In this document: positions 11,039 through 21,240 of the stretch, in pieces
Position numbering within the stretch: the stretch's first letter is position 1
Layout of the letters: every line of letters starts with the position of its first letter
Assembly: GCA_051294375.1 (NCBI GenBank)
Contig: JBJCIZ010000035.1
Location: forward strand, 62,001-126,000
Direction of reading: 5' to 3'
Length of the DNA stretch: 64,000 nucleotides
From: Paraspadella gotoi
Lineage: Eukaryota > Chaetognatha
The notes under the pieces: generated by a model
The model's database searches: none
What the model was told of the DNA's origin: nothing
The model's input: only the letters and a program-made list of their open reading frames with translations
Program-made: the position numbers and the translations under genes

Positions 11039-11755
11039 CTTGAGCTAAGTGGACCGGTGCCATCGTCTCTTTTGCGCCATCAACCTCGAATTCCTCTACT
11101 TATGATAGCGCAGAATTAGTTCAGGAAAGTTAGCGAATCAACGATAGCCACCTCTACGACTTCAGTTCGTTTACAAACACATAACAATAATTACTGTCTC
11201 TTCACTTCTTTGTTCTTTTTAAAAATGGAAAAAAAGTGAGAAAAAGTAAAATTAGAAAGATTATTTATTTTTTTATTAGCAAAATAGAATATTATTGCAT
11301 GTAAGAATTTTATTTGCAAGAAATTATATGCAGATGCATATTATATTTCAAAATATTCTTTGATGTAAATGTATAAAATTAGCTGAAAGGAAAAACGAAA
11401 ACAATTAGGAGAAAGTAAGTAAAAAAAATACTGGAAGGGCAGAAAAAAATGATAAGAGATTAGGATAGAAAAAAGTTTAAAGGGTTGAAAATAACAAAAG
11501 AAAAAAAGGGAAAAAATGTAGAAGAGAAAAAAGGCCAAAAAAATAGTAAGAAAGGGAGAAGATAATAAGAGAGGACAGGAAAATAAACTTTTCTCTTAAA
11601 AAATCCAAGTTTTCATAACAAAAAATAACAAAAAGCATACTTGAAAATTAAACGAATTTAACCGTTAAAATAAATATATTAACGGTTAAGTTAAAATTAT
11701 TTTTAACCGTTAATAACCGTTAACTGTTAACGGTTATCGAAACTCTAGTTCTGAC

Positions 11756-11836
11756 ATGATATAAGTGAATGCCCGACAAGAACGGACCGACAAAGTGAAT
11801 TATAGAGTCGGGATCTGCTGATAAGCAGATCCGACT
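11756..11836. repeat. Continuation of the interrupted repeat, ending in a long palindrome
   Basis: Continues the target repeat beyond the hAT copy and ends at 11806-11836 in a near-perfect palindrome whose halves are GTCGGGATCTGC and GCAGATCCGAC. The same palindrome is at 40935-40964, and a degraded one at 37616-37640. Confidence 0.65.
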
Positions 11837-12405
11837 AAAAACGAAGTTTCTCTCTCTGTAAATTTTGAGGTGAACAAACAAAGATATCAGACCGACAGGT
11901 CAAATACGACCCTGATAGAACCAAAAACGTCAACGAGAGCGAAAGAAAAAGAGTTTAAAATGTAGGAGGCGAGGCATAATATTTCACACTCATTGTCATC
12001 TGTCCTCACCTAAAGCTCTCTCAGTGTGTCTCTCGCTCTCCCTCTCAATGTCTCTCTCTCTGTGCCTCTGTCTCTCTCTTCCACTCTCTCACTATCGTCG
12101 TGAGAGAAGTAAGAAATTGACTACTGAACTGTCACTAGCAAATTATTTTGCAATTATCAAACTGAATAAATGATAGAAAGAGTTGACTTCCATGAGGGAA
12201 AAAAATTCTTTGGCCGGTAAATAGGTTTTAATATGTAATATGACCTCCCGAGGACTGAATAAAAAGATTATTGTATCTCAAATCGTTAAGCTTTGTCTCA
12301 ATACAGGGTCCCACCCCTGTAGGTATGCTTTAAGATTTCACGACTTGCCAATATTTGTATGATATTTTAATGTTGAAGTCTTAGCCAACTTTTTTCTTCT
12401 TCCAG
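11837..12405. other. Non-coding, TC-rich microsatellite in the middle
   Basis: A CTCTCT-rich stretch lies at about 12020-12100. From about 12385 a pyrimidine tract leads into the splice acceptor of the next exon. Upstream SLC30A9 exons are not recognised in this stretch or earlier in the window. Confidence 0.45.
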
Positions 12406-12584
12406 CCTCATCAATGATGGCGACGTCAGTGACCGGGAACCCGATTTGGGATTCACTGGGGTGCTGCGGCGTGGGTTCTCTTTTAGGCGGAGTGGCAGCT
12501 TTCATCATCTACTCCAACACGGTCGTTCTTGTGGGACGATCTATACCCGAGGAAAAAAAAATCACCATCTCCAATCATCTCGAG
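12406..12584 (+). CDS. SLC30A9: SLC30A9 (ZnT9-like) penultimate exon
   Basis: The translated exon contains TSVTGNPIWDSLGCCGVGSL followed by a hydrophobic segment and VGRSIPEEKK, which lines up with the late transmembrane part of animal SLC30A9 (TSITGNPLYDSLGSLGVGTL...GRSIQPEQ as I recall the vertebrate protein). The exon starts after a clear acceptor TTTTTTCTTCTTCCAG (ending 12405) and ends in CTCGAG before GTTGTT (donor at 12585), in phase 0. In the family this protein is a cation-diffusion-facilitator relative placed in mitochondria and linked to zinc export from them; that is prior knowledge and is not shown here. Earlier exons must lie outside the window or be too diverged to see. The first 2 bases complete a codon from the previous exon. 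The coding frame also contains an internal ATG at 12414, which is not a start. Confidence 0.9.
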
Positions 12585-13854
12585 GTTGTTATTATTTGCA
12601 TTTGGAAGTCATGAAATTAATCGTTACGATTGAGCTCATTTAAGTAAGTAGTAAGGCGGGCCAAAATTTTAAAATTATTATTGAAGGAAGTAGGCGTGGT
12701 TAATTGAGGAGAAATTAGAGAAGTTTTATTAACATTAAACACACGAGGAGATAACGATAATTGATGGAGATTAGGCAGAATAAACAGACAGTAAACAAAT
12801 ACATTTAATAAATAAGCTATCTTGCCCCTGACTTTGAATAGGGAAATCTGGCGTTAAGGCCTGGGATCATTCAAACAAGAATTGCATAAAGCTTTGTACA
12901 ATTTATTATTATGTCAAAGAAAGTGTATTCCCTTCACGTTTCAAAAAAAAAAACTAAATTTGATTAAGGTTCAGCTTCAAGAGGCAACTAAAAATCGGGC
13001 AATTTTTTTTATCAGTAAACCTTAAAAATTTCATCCAACACGGTAAAGTCATTTTTAAACGCAAATTTTTAATTTTTTTTTCAATTAACAGCACCTACCT
13101 CAGTGTAATACTAACAACTAAAACCAAGTCATTCCAATTATGTTGAATGATGAATGATGAAAACAAACGTTTATGTAGAGAGAGAGCAGAACGCTTATAT
13201 GAGGATGTCTATTATCATTTTATTACAAAAAAGAATGATTAAAAATTGTAAAATTTTAAAATTCAAAGACATTCGTCCCCTGGCATCTGAAGTTGGGTCC
13301 ACTTTGATAACAACCCTCAATGGTGCCCTAGACTGCCACAGATTCCACAGACGAACCAGCCTCATGCTCTGCTTTTGACATTTAGTTTCTGTTCCCCAGG
13401 TTCAAAACTGTTTCAAAACAAGACTGAGAAAAAAAAATAAACACTTTGCAGCATTCCTCCTTGTTTACTGACTGCTTTCCCCATCCACAGCCATTTGTTA
13501 ATTTAAAAAAAATTGTACAAAATTTGGATAAAACTTTAAAGATCGGTAAAGCTATCATTTAAACTAGAAATGAAAATAGATTTCGGAAAAGCGTATTGAT
13601 TTTAAATTCTTTGCTCGACTTTCAGTTCTGTAAAATCTACAGAAAAAAAATAAAAATAAAAAATAAATAAACAAAAAGAGTTGGAGCTAAAACCGTTTGA
13701 AATAAAAATAAACTAAAATTATTTTTTATAAGTATGGAAAGGTGGGAGAAATTCTATGAGAGGGATTTTGGAAAATGTTACTAGTTTTCAAGATATTTAG
13801 AATTTAATGCCAAAATTTTCTTATTCTTTTTTTTTCTTATGAAGATAAGTGAAA

Positions 13855-13990
13855 ATCCCTTTAGCCGTTTGGGCCGCAACTCTTCCAAAAGGTTTCTTTT
13901 ATTTTATATAGTATTATAAAATTCGAAAAAACAGCAATGGATTCGAAGAGAAGATAAAGTGAATACATTTTCAGAATCAACTGGACCTCT
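13855..13990. repeat. Dispersed repeat, copy also at 62465-62600
   Basis: Both places share CCGTTTGGGC, GCAACTCTT, GGTTTCTTTTATTTTATATA and, about 60 bp on, AAGTGAATACATTTTC, in the same orientation. No coding content. Confidence 0.7.
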
Positions 13991-14054
13991 ACTTTTCGAA
14001 TATAAGCTTTATTTAATCCTAATTATAACTTTTGGCCAGTGATCCCAGACCTTA

Positions 14055-14195
14055 AGCGTCCGAGATAAAAATTAGCGAATAAAAAAGTTATTTTACTCAC
14101 TGAATAAAAATACTTAAAATACTTAAAAAATACATAAAATTGATAAAATTATTATTGCGATAACATAGTTCAATCACATGCAATATATCTAGTGC
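14055..14195. repeat. Dispersed 140-bp repeat, copy also at 44772-44915
   Basis: Nearly identical blocks start CCGAGATAAAAATTAGCGAA and end CACATGCAATATATCTAGT, with a handful of differences and a 3-bp indel. The closeness suggests a recently active family. Confidence 0.75.
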
Positions 14196-14959
14196 CTTTT
14201 TTTCATTGAAATCGATAGATATTAACTACAAATATAGAATTAATTTTTCTCGTTGATATAATAAGAGAACCGAACTTCCGTCACTTGATGTCCTCAGGTT
14301 ACTAGTAAATATGCGTTTGAGGATTCCAAATGTTTTTAAAATTGACCTACGTAGACGCGCATAGACGCAATATGCCTTGAAAGCAAGTTGTTCCGTTACA
14401 TCTAAGAATGGAATTGTTATTAGCTTATAAAAAAATCCGAAAGAACAAAGCGGTTTCTGATAATTTTGGTTCCTAGCAATTTTTGCACCAGTTGCGCAGT
14501 AAATGTTACAAAACCATGGATGATTTCTGAAACTGCAGTGTTTGGGCTATCCAACGCCGCCGGAACAAAAAAAATCCATAAGGGTTTTGATTAAAAAATA
14601 CTGAAAATAAACCCGGCGGTTAGTCTGAATTCTTTTTAATTTTTTTTTTATTTTGCAGTATTTGCTGTACAAATCAAATAAATATACAGCGGTCATGCAC
14701 TGATTCCGATTCTGTTGGGTTTAGCCTATCTTTCAAGCACATAACAATAAAAATAAATTGACGTCATAGTAAGAAATAATAGCAATTAATCCAAATTTTT
14801 TTCTCACAATTTGTTGTCATTTTTGTTTCTTACCGTTTTTGCCAAACATGCCCTTAAAAATTATAAAAATTGATCTGGCAAGCGCCTGTTACCTCTCTAA
14901 ACCTTGAAATATAATAATGAGAATTTTCTTCATGATTTCAAGACATTATACTAAATAGA

Positions 14960-15483
14960 GATGTGCATCGTTCGAATCGAAGCTCCGATCAAGATTCCTT
15001 TATATTTCACTTCTATTCAAAACTGCATAGTCAAGGCCAAAACAAATTATGTCAATATGGGCAGATTTTGAAAGCTTGGCGTCTTGGGAAGCCAATGGAG
15101 GTAGAGCGCGATCAAAATTCCCATTTTATTATGCCCAAAATGGTATTTAAATGGACTGGTCAGGCCGTTTTTTCCCTATTCCAAGAAAACCTCCTGGCTC
15201 TTGAGTAAAAAAGACCAAATCATACATATCAGTACAGTTTCCGAAACCTTATTGTCTTCTCTACATGATGAAAAAAAGCAAATTCTTGCAATCTTAATTG
15301 CTTGATAGCGCAATCAAATGAACTGGTTTTTTAGGTGAAAACTGCATAGTAAGGCGTAGTGAAAGTTACATACGAAAATTCTAAAAGTCAATTATGAACA
15401 ACATACCATCAGTGAACATTAATTTATAAAAAAAATTAATTTTATGTTTTTAATTTTTGCAGTAGGCTATAATTATATATATA
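14960..15483. repeat. Left arm of an inverted (fold-back) repeat split by the gypsy element
   Basis: Blocks here recur as reverse complement beyond the right LTR. ACTGCATAGTAAGGCGTAGT (15345-15365) matches the complement of 21870-21900, and the block with CAGTACAGTTTC (15225-15245) matches the complement of about 21935-21960. The retrotransposon sits near the centre of the original palindrome. Confidence 0.6.
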
Positions 15484-15647
15484 TGTAAGCATTAGCTAAA
15501 ATAAAAGGAGACAGGATTTGATCTCGTGACTTAGAGGTCGCAGTCTCAATCGCTACCATTACGCCATCGGGCGTAATTACAAATTGATATCATAAAGTTC
15601 AACATATTTAGTCAATTGATAACTATTATTAATGTATTGTTCTTTTG

Positions 15648-15683
<36 letters not shown>

Positions 15684-15856
15684 AAAAGGTTATTTGGTAA
15701 TTCTATAAACGATCTGTTTTCACTCTGCTTTCTCTCTGAATAAAGCTAAACACCAAAACGTCGACCTTTTTATTCTAACGATAATAATCGTTTACAAGTG
15801 TGATACAAATTACAGAGAATGTAATGTTAAAATATCCGCTCGGTCAGACATCCACA
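15484..15856 (+). repeat. 5' LTR
   Basis: Runs from TGTAAGCATTAGC to GACATCCACA. It includes a tRNA-like stretch read on the minus strand (15500-15580), a TC microsatellite (about 15649-15682) and AATAAA at 15739-15744, probably the poly-A signal. Confidence 0.92.
15500..15580 (-). other. tRNA-like sequence within the LTR
   Basis: On the minus strand, GCCCGATGGCGTAATGGTAG resembles a tRNA 5' end with an A box. Next comes an arm GCGAC-loop-GTCAC, with a 7-base loop in the 3' LTR copy (21053-21132) and 6 in this one. Then AGATCAAATCC resembles a B box. The acceptor stem does not close, so I do not call a functional tRNA. Confidence 0.35.
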
Positions 15857-15858
15857 AA

Positions 15859-15876
15859 TGGTGAACCCAACATTCG
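15859..15876 (+). promoter_or_regulatory. Primer-binding site
   Basis: TGGTGAACCCAACATTCG starts 2 bases after the 5' LTR. The TGGTGA start resembles the tRNA-Trp primer site known for CsRn1-type elements; the match is partial, so the tRNA identity is tentative. Confidence 0.65.
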
Positions 15877-15995
15877 AAATATTTCTAACCTTCTGATCTT
15901 CAAGAGGGGTGGCGTGACCCCAGACAAGCCTCCTACAGGTCGTCGAAGCCTTCAACGGAAAAACACCTTTTCTCAGGTGGGCAGGAGCGAGTAAA

Positions 15996-17210
15996 TTGAG
16001 AGTTAAGCCTCTCCTGTCGATTAACCATCGATTTCCCCTTCTCTCCCCAAACTTCCTCGGTCAACACCGGATGGTCGACACACGGCAAACAGCTCGCCAA
16101 AGAACTGGCGACGACGACCCGACTGCCTTTTCAGCGCCACCCTCACAGCATCGTCTGGACATCCCTATAGGACGCGGAGGACGCGGAGGACGTGGATCAC
16201 GATCGCCCTCGCCAGGAGCAATCTTTGCTTTTCCTTCGCGCCCGGAGCAATTCGCCAACGTGGTTGGCGAGATGGCATCGAATTTCCATTCATCGGCGGA
16301 TTCGTCAGAAGTCAACGAATTGCGCGCCGCACTACAGCAATCGCAGGCGGCAACAGCGGCGGCGACGGCGGCATTAGAGCGGGCTCTTCGACCCAAGAAA
16401 CCAGAGCTCCCGCCGTTCGACAAAACAAACGTAGAGATTTGGATTCGTCGTGTAGAGGCAGCATATACACGTGCCAACATTGTCACCGCGAAAGATAAAT
16501 TCGCTTTTCTGGAAAATAAATTCACAGTCGACACCGACGAACGAGTAAATAATTTTCTCTTTGGCGAAGCAACGGAGGAAGCTTGGGCGACATTTCTCTC
16601 CTATTTGCGTCGTGAATACGGTCTCTCCCGCCAAAAGCAAGCGTCCACGTTATTAGATGGCGTTGAGCGTGACGGAATGAAACCATCTAGACTCTTAGCC
16701 AGGATTGAGCAAAGATCAAAGGATGTATCGGTAGATGACATCAGGAAAGAGATGGTGAAAAGAAAACTCCCTACAGAAATTCAACGCGCCCTCGCCGATC
16801 GCATCGATGATGCATCCGCAGCAGAATACGCTGCCGCAGCGGACAAATTCTTTGATAATGAAGGACGCCCTCTCCATCCTTCGACAGCACCAACAGTCAA
16901 CGCCGTGAATCCCGAGGAGAATGACATTGACGACGCTTATTCGGACGACGAGTGTGGAATCAATTCAGTACGTCAAAGGAAGCCTCCCTTTAACAAACGC
17001 GGTTACAGCAAGGAGAGCAGCACTACAGAGAATGTCGCGGCCCCGCCACAAGGCGCTTCTCTTGCTTCACGGCCAAACCAATTAAAAACCCTTTGCTCTT
17101 TCCACGCGCGATTTGGGAAGAAGGCAAAAAATTGCAGACCAGGATGCGATTATTTCAGCAACTTTAAGAGTAAGCCAGCGGAAAACGCAAACGGGGGCCG
17201 GCGATGGTGA
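15996..17210 (+). CDS. gag: Gag protein of the gypsy element
   Basis: The 404-codon frame encodes the structural protein that forms the virus-like particle. The first Met is at 15996, but the Met at 16071 (MVDTRQTARQ, residue 26) begins the part that looks conserved and may be the real start. An Arg/Gly-rich patch (GRGGRGGRGSRS) lies at about residues 59-70. A capsid-like region around residues 135-300 includes LPPFDKTNVEIWIRRVEAAY. A CSFHARFGKKAKNCRPGC motif near residue 367 stands for the nucleocapsid, as a single C-H-C-C-type site. The stop overlaps the pol start by 7 bases (ATGGTGA at 17204-17210). There are no internal stops. Confidence 0.9.
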   Translation: MRVKPLLSINHRFPLLSPNFLGQHRMVDTRQTARQRTGDDDPTAFSAPPSQHRLDIPIGRGGRGGRGSRSPSPGAIFAFPSRPEQFANVVGEMASNFHSSADSSEVNELRAALQQSQAATAAATAALERALRPKKPELPPFDKTNVEIWIRRVEAAYTRANIVTAKDKFAFLENKFTVDTDERVNNFLFGEATEEAWATFLSYLRREYGLSRQKQASTLLDGVERDGMKPSRLLARIEQRSKDVSVDDIRKEMVKRKLPTEIQRALADRIDDASAAEYAAAADKFFDNEGRPLHPSTAPTVNAVNPEENDIDDAYSDDECGINSVRQRKPPFNKRGYSKESSTTENVAAPPQGASLASRPNQLKTLCSFHARFGKKAKNCRPGCDYFSNFKSKPAENANGGRRW

Positions 17211-20200
17211 ACGCCGTCCCCCAAGGGCAAAAAATTAATTCACCGGCCTCTTCAACTCTTCTTTACGTCGTCGACGCTTCCGACGGCAGATTTTGGCTGG
17301 TGGATGGGGGTGCATTGGTTTCCCTTATTCCACCAACCCCTGAACAACGCGAGGCCGGCCCAGAAGCCCATACGCGCCTCCAAGCAGCCAACGGGACTCC
17401 AATCAACTGTTATGGAACCAAGATTGTCAATGTAACTCTTGGGCCAAGAATTTTTCCTTTCGAGGTGGTGGTTGCCGACGTCAAACAAAGTATTCTCGGC
17501 GCCGATTTTCTCGCCGAAAATTACTTGGCACCCAACCATCGTGACGGCGTACTATTGGATCTAAAAGATTATTCCACAATTGCTGCCGCACCTGCCCCTT
17601 TTGCTTTAAGTTCTCACGTTCATTTTGTCGACGAGACGGGAAACAAATTCTATCAGCTCCTTGATAGGTATCCTTCTCTCTCGGTCCCAACTTTCGAGCC
17701 AAAGCCTCCAAAACACGGAATAAAACATTATATTCCAACTACAGGAAGGCCATGCCAGTCTCGCGCGCGCCGCCTTGACCCTGAGAAACTTGCAGTTGCC
17801 AAGGCAGAAATGGACAAACTTGTCGCACTTGGTATTGCACAAAGGGACAAAAGCGAATGGTCATCACCTCTGCATGTGGTAGCCAAAGCTGATGGTGGAT
17901 GGCGCTGCTGTGGCGACTTTCGGCGCCTGAATTCCTTAACAACAGATGACAAATATCCTGTCAAACTGTTAGCCGACTTTAATGCAAATTTGGCTGGGAA
18001 AAAAATCTTTTCAAAGATTGACCTCCTAAAAGGGTACCATCAGATACCAGTGGCTGAGGAAGATATCAAGAAAACAGCCGTGATCACACCATTTGGCCTC
18101 TTCACTTTCCCTCGTTGCCCATTTGGATTGAAAAACGCAGGGCAGGATTTTCAACGCCTCATGGATGAAATCCTGGGAGACCTGCCTTATTGTTATGTGT
18201 ATCTGGACGATATCCTCGTCGCCTCAGATAACCCAGAAGAACATCAACAACACCTGGAGGAAGTCTTCAAGAACCTTTCTGACAACGGCCTCGTTGTTAA
18301 CAGAAAGAAATGTGTCCTTGGTCAGTCATCCTTAGAGTTCTTGGGTTATACTGTCGATTCCACTGGCATCAAACCACTTCAAAATCGTGTTGAAGTAATT
18401 CGTAAGACAGTGAAGCCAAACACTGTGAAGGAGCTGCAGCGTTTTCTTGGCGTAATAAATTATTACCGCCGCTTTATGCCTCGCGTTGCCCATACATGCA
18501 CACCCCTTTACGAGGCATTAAAAGGAAAGCCCAAGACACTAAAATGGACTGCAGAATGTACCCGTGCCTTTGAAGAGATAAAGGAAACTTTAGCAAAGGC
18601 CGTCCTTCTTCACCATCCTCGTACGGGTGCCCAATTGGCGCTCACAACGGACGCCTCTGACCATGCAATAGGAGCTGTCTTGGAACAAAGAGGAGACAAA
18701 GGATGGGAGCCACTGGCATTTTTCAGTGCCAAGCTTGAGACGAATCAGCGCAAATGGCCGCCATTCGAACGCGAATTATATGGCGCTTTTCGGGCCATTC
18801 GCCACTTTCGTCATTGGCTTGAAGGAAGGGCATTCACCCTGTATACAGACCACCAAAGCCTCATCTCAGCCCTTCACAAAAAGACGGAACCACAAACGGC
18901 AAGACAAACTTTCCAGTTGTCGGCAATCGCCGAATTTACAACAGACATTCGTCATTTGGAAGGAAAGGCCAATGTGGTGGCCGACGCCCTGTCACGCCCC
19001 ACATCATCACCAACAGTTGCTGCAGCCACTAACGTCCTGCCGAATGCCAATGATGACCTGCAACCGACAAGCTCAGCCCATCAGATCAGCGATGAGAAAA
19101 GGCAAGAATTGGATGGTTTTGTCTCGGCAATTAGCAACTTTGACATAGATTTGGAATTAATGGCCCAAGAGCAAGCATTGGATCCAGACCTCCAACAACT
19201 AATCAATGGAAGCAGCACAAGCTTAGCCTTCAAACGCGTCAAAATCGGCAACACAGATTTAATTGTAGACCTATCGAATGGCCCAGCCCGACCGTTTGTT
19301 CCTTTTTCCTGGAGGAGAAAGATTTTCAATACAATCCACAATTTAGGCCACCCAGGAGTGGCGCGCACAAGGCAGGCTGTAACAGCCAAATTTGTCTGGC
19401 CATCTGTTCGTCAAGATGTCTCAAAATGGGCCCGCGAGTGCCAATCTTGCCAGGCCACAAAAGTGCAACGAAACACCGTGCCTGATATTGGCGAATTTGT
19501 AGTTCCAAACAAAAGGTTTCAGCACTTACACATTGATTTGGTAAAAATGCCATCATCCAATGGTTTCAAGCACCTCCTTACCATTGTGGACAGATTTTCT
19601 CGCTGGCCTACTGCCATCCCTCTTTCCGACACCCTTGCTGTAACTGTTGTTGATGCTTTTGCATATGGTTGGGTGTCTATGTTTGGCATACCAGCAACCA
19701 TAACAACAGACCGAGGATCCCAATTTACTTCAGCTATGTGGGAGCAGATGAGCAAGGTATGGGGCATTAAAAGGCAACCAACTACAGCCTATCACCCAGA
19801 GGCAAATGGCATGGTGGAGCGATTTCATCGTAGACTAAAAGAATCACTGACGGCGATAGCGAGGGACGAACCTGAAAAATGGTTTTGGAGACTACCAATG
19901 GCGCTGCTGTCAATACGAACAACGATCAAAGCTGATTTAAAGGCATCGCCAGCAGAACTCGTCTTTGGCGAGGGAGTTGCCGTCCCTGGAGACATTCTCA
20001 GCCAACCAGAAAATGACGAGAGAAATCTTGAGGCGGATCGTCGTAACCTTCTCTCCAACCTCCGCCTGGAAATCGATCGACTTCAACCCACAAAAACGTC
20101 AAGACATCGTCAACCGAATGTTTTCGTTCCGGAAGATCTTGCAACCGCAACACACATTTTTGTCCGTCGCGGCGGTATCACTCCTCCACTCACCGCCGCA

Positions 20201-20671
20201 TATGAAGGACCCTACCGAGTCATCGCGAGAGGAGAAACAAACTTTCAAGTCGAATTTCCCGGAAGAGGAGCCGATAACGTCGCCATAGCGAGAATTAAAC
20301 CTGCATTCATCAATAACGACGACGAAAGAGAACAAACAGCAACTGCAACGCCTCCATCAAATCCGCCTCCCGGACGTCGCTCAAGAAGGGGCGATCGACC
20401 CCCTGAATCGACCAGGAGCACTCGCGTAACGAGACGCGAGACTCATCCTTCCGTTTCTCCCCCATTACCCCCACTTCCCCCTCTTCCCCCAATTACTTCT
20501 CCTTCCCTCCTTCCCCTTCCTTCCACTATTAACCCTTCTCCCCTTCACCCTCCGCTTACAACTTCTCCGTCAACGAATTCAAGAGAAAAAGGGCAAACAG
20601 AGGAACCCCGACGGCCTTTCCGACAATTACCAGTTAATTGCCCGTACCAACTACTCCTAGACCGCTGGTAA
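17204..20671 (+). CDS. pol: Pol polyprotein (protease, reverse transcriptase, RNase H, integrase)
   Basis: The 1155-codon frame is uninterrupted. Protease: WLVDGGALVSLIPP at residues 31-44, with Asp34 followed by Gly-Gly rather than the usual Thr/Ser-Gly. Reverse transcriptase: about residues 195-440, with active-site YLDD at 333-336. RNase H: TTDASD at 481-486 and YTDHQSL at 547-553. Integrase: zinc-binding His712, His716, Cys746 and Cys749, then catalytic Asp778, Asp836 and Glu872 (35 residues between the last two). A GPY motif follows near residue 990, and a Pro/Ser-rich tail without a chromodomain. It is in the -1 frame relative to gag; the ATGGTGA overlap suggests stop-restart or frameshifting. 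All catalytic residues look present. Confidence 0.95.
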   Translation: MVNAVPQGQKINSPASSTLLYVVDASDGRFWLVDGGALVSLIPPTPEQREAGPEAHTRLQAANGTPINCYGTKIVNVTLGPRIFPFEVVVADVKQSILGADFLAENYLAPNHRDGVLLDLKDYSTIAAAPAPFALSSHVHFVDETGNKFYQLLDRYPSLSVPTFEPKPPKHGIKHYIPTTGRPCQSRARRLDPEKLAVAKAEMDKLVALGIAQRDKSEWSSPLHVVAKADGGWRCCGDFRRLNSLTTDDKYPVKLLADFNANLAGKKIFSKIDLLKGYHQIPVAEEDIKKTAVITPFGLFTFPRCPFGLKNAGQDFQRLMDEILGDLPYCYVYLDDILVASDNPEEHQQHLEEVFKNLSDNGLVVNRKKCVLGQSSLEFLGYTVDSTGIKPLQNRVEVIRKTVKPNTVKELQRFLGVINYYRRFMPRVAHTCTPLYEALKGKPKTLKWTAECTRAFEEIKETLAKAVLLHHPRTGAQLALTTDASDHAIGAVLEQRGDKGWEPLAFFSAKLETNQRKWPPFERELYGAFRAIRHFRHWLEGRAFTLYTDHQSLISALHKKTEPQTARQTFQLSAIAEFTTDIRHLEGKANVVADALSRPTSSPTVAAATNVLPNANDDLQPTSSAHQISDEKRQELDGFVSAISNFDIDLELMAQEQALDPDLQQLINGSSTSLAFKRVKIGNTDLIVDLSNGPARPFVPFSWRRKIFNTIHNLGHPGVARTRQAVTAKFVWPSVRQDVSKWARECQSCQATKVQRNTVPDIGEFVVPNKRFQHLHIDLVKMPSSNGFKHLLTIVDRFSRWPTAIPLSDTLAVTVVDAFAYGWVSMFGIPATITTDRGSQFTSAMWEQMSKVWGIKRQPTTAYHPEANGMVERFHRRLKESLTAIARDEPEKWFWRLPMALLSIRTTIKADLKASPAELVFGEGVAVPGDILSQPENDERNLEADRRNLLSNLRLEIDRLQPTKTSRHRQPNVFVPEDLATATHIFVRRGGITPPLTAAYEGPYRVIARGETNFQVEFPGRGADNVAIARIKPAFINNDDEREQTATATPPSNPPPGRRSRRGDRPPESTRSTRVTRRETHPSVSPPLPPLPPLPPITSPSLLPLPSTINPSPLHPPLTTSPSTNSREKGQTEEPRRPFRQLPVNCPYQLLLDRW

Positions 20672-21035
20672 ACGCCGTCCCGTCATATGCGGCAGTACTG
20701 AAAGAGATTCTACGCCGTCAGAATACTAAAGATAACAACTCTGAGCCAACACCTCCGTGAAAGATTTTGATTTTGTATATTTTCCTTTTTAAATTTAATT
20801 TAGTATATTGAAACCGAAACGTTTAAATTTTAAAACGTTCCAATATTTAAAAATTGTTAATTCTTTTTGTGTATAATTGTTAGGCGAATTCGTTCGTCAA
20901 GATTTGTAGATTAAGCAACATTGTAAAAACGTAATTGTAAACTATAAATGGTGCTCTTTTACTCAAACGTATTTGTATTTACAAAATCGTAGACGCCACT
21001 TTCCTTATTATTTCCTAAACTGGCATCTGGGGGGA
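20672..21035 (+). other. Gypsy 3' untranslated segment with polypurine tract
   Basis: Non-coding between the pol stop and the 3' LTR. CTGGGGGGA at about 21028-21035, immediately before the LTR, is the likely plus-strand primer. The LTR start TG follows directly. Confidence 0.7.
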
Positions 21036-21200
21036 TGTAAGCATTAGCTAAAATAAAAGGAGACAGGATTTGATCTCGTGACTTTAGAGGTCGCAGTCTC
21101 AATCGCTACCATTACGCCATCGGGCGTAATTACAAATTGATATCATAAAGTTCAACATATTTAGTCAATTGATAACTATTATTAATGTATTGTTTCTTTG

Positions 21201-21240
<40 letters not shown>

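Larger units (their letters stand above)
9429..11747. mobile_element. Non-autonomous hAT-like DNA transposon
   Basis: The element is bracketed by a perfect 8-bp target-site duplication GTTCTGAC (9421-9428 and 11748-11755), which fits the hAT preference nTnnnnAn. Its ends are imperfect terminal inverted repeats, TAGGGTTCCGTTAACC on the left and TAGAGTTTCGATAACC read inward from the right. Both subterminal regions carry several copies of TAACCGTTAA in both orientations, as expected of transposase-binding repeats. An empty version of the target exists at 7779-7830, where GTTCTGAC runs straight into ATGATATAAGT. No transposase frame is visible. It contains a hammerhead-like motif, a SINE-like copy and a small open frame. 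Confidence 0.8.

Noticed and set aside
12854-14055. Possible piggyBac-like element with TTAA flanks and GGYCTGGGATCA ends
   Set aside because: Homology between 12805-12890 and 24090-24170 continues across the left TTAA, so that is not an insertion boundary.
16061-20492. Many open frames antisense or out of frame to gag and pol
   Set aside because: They are shadows of the two long conserved retrotransposon frames.
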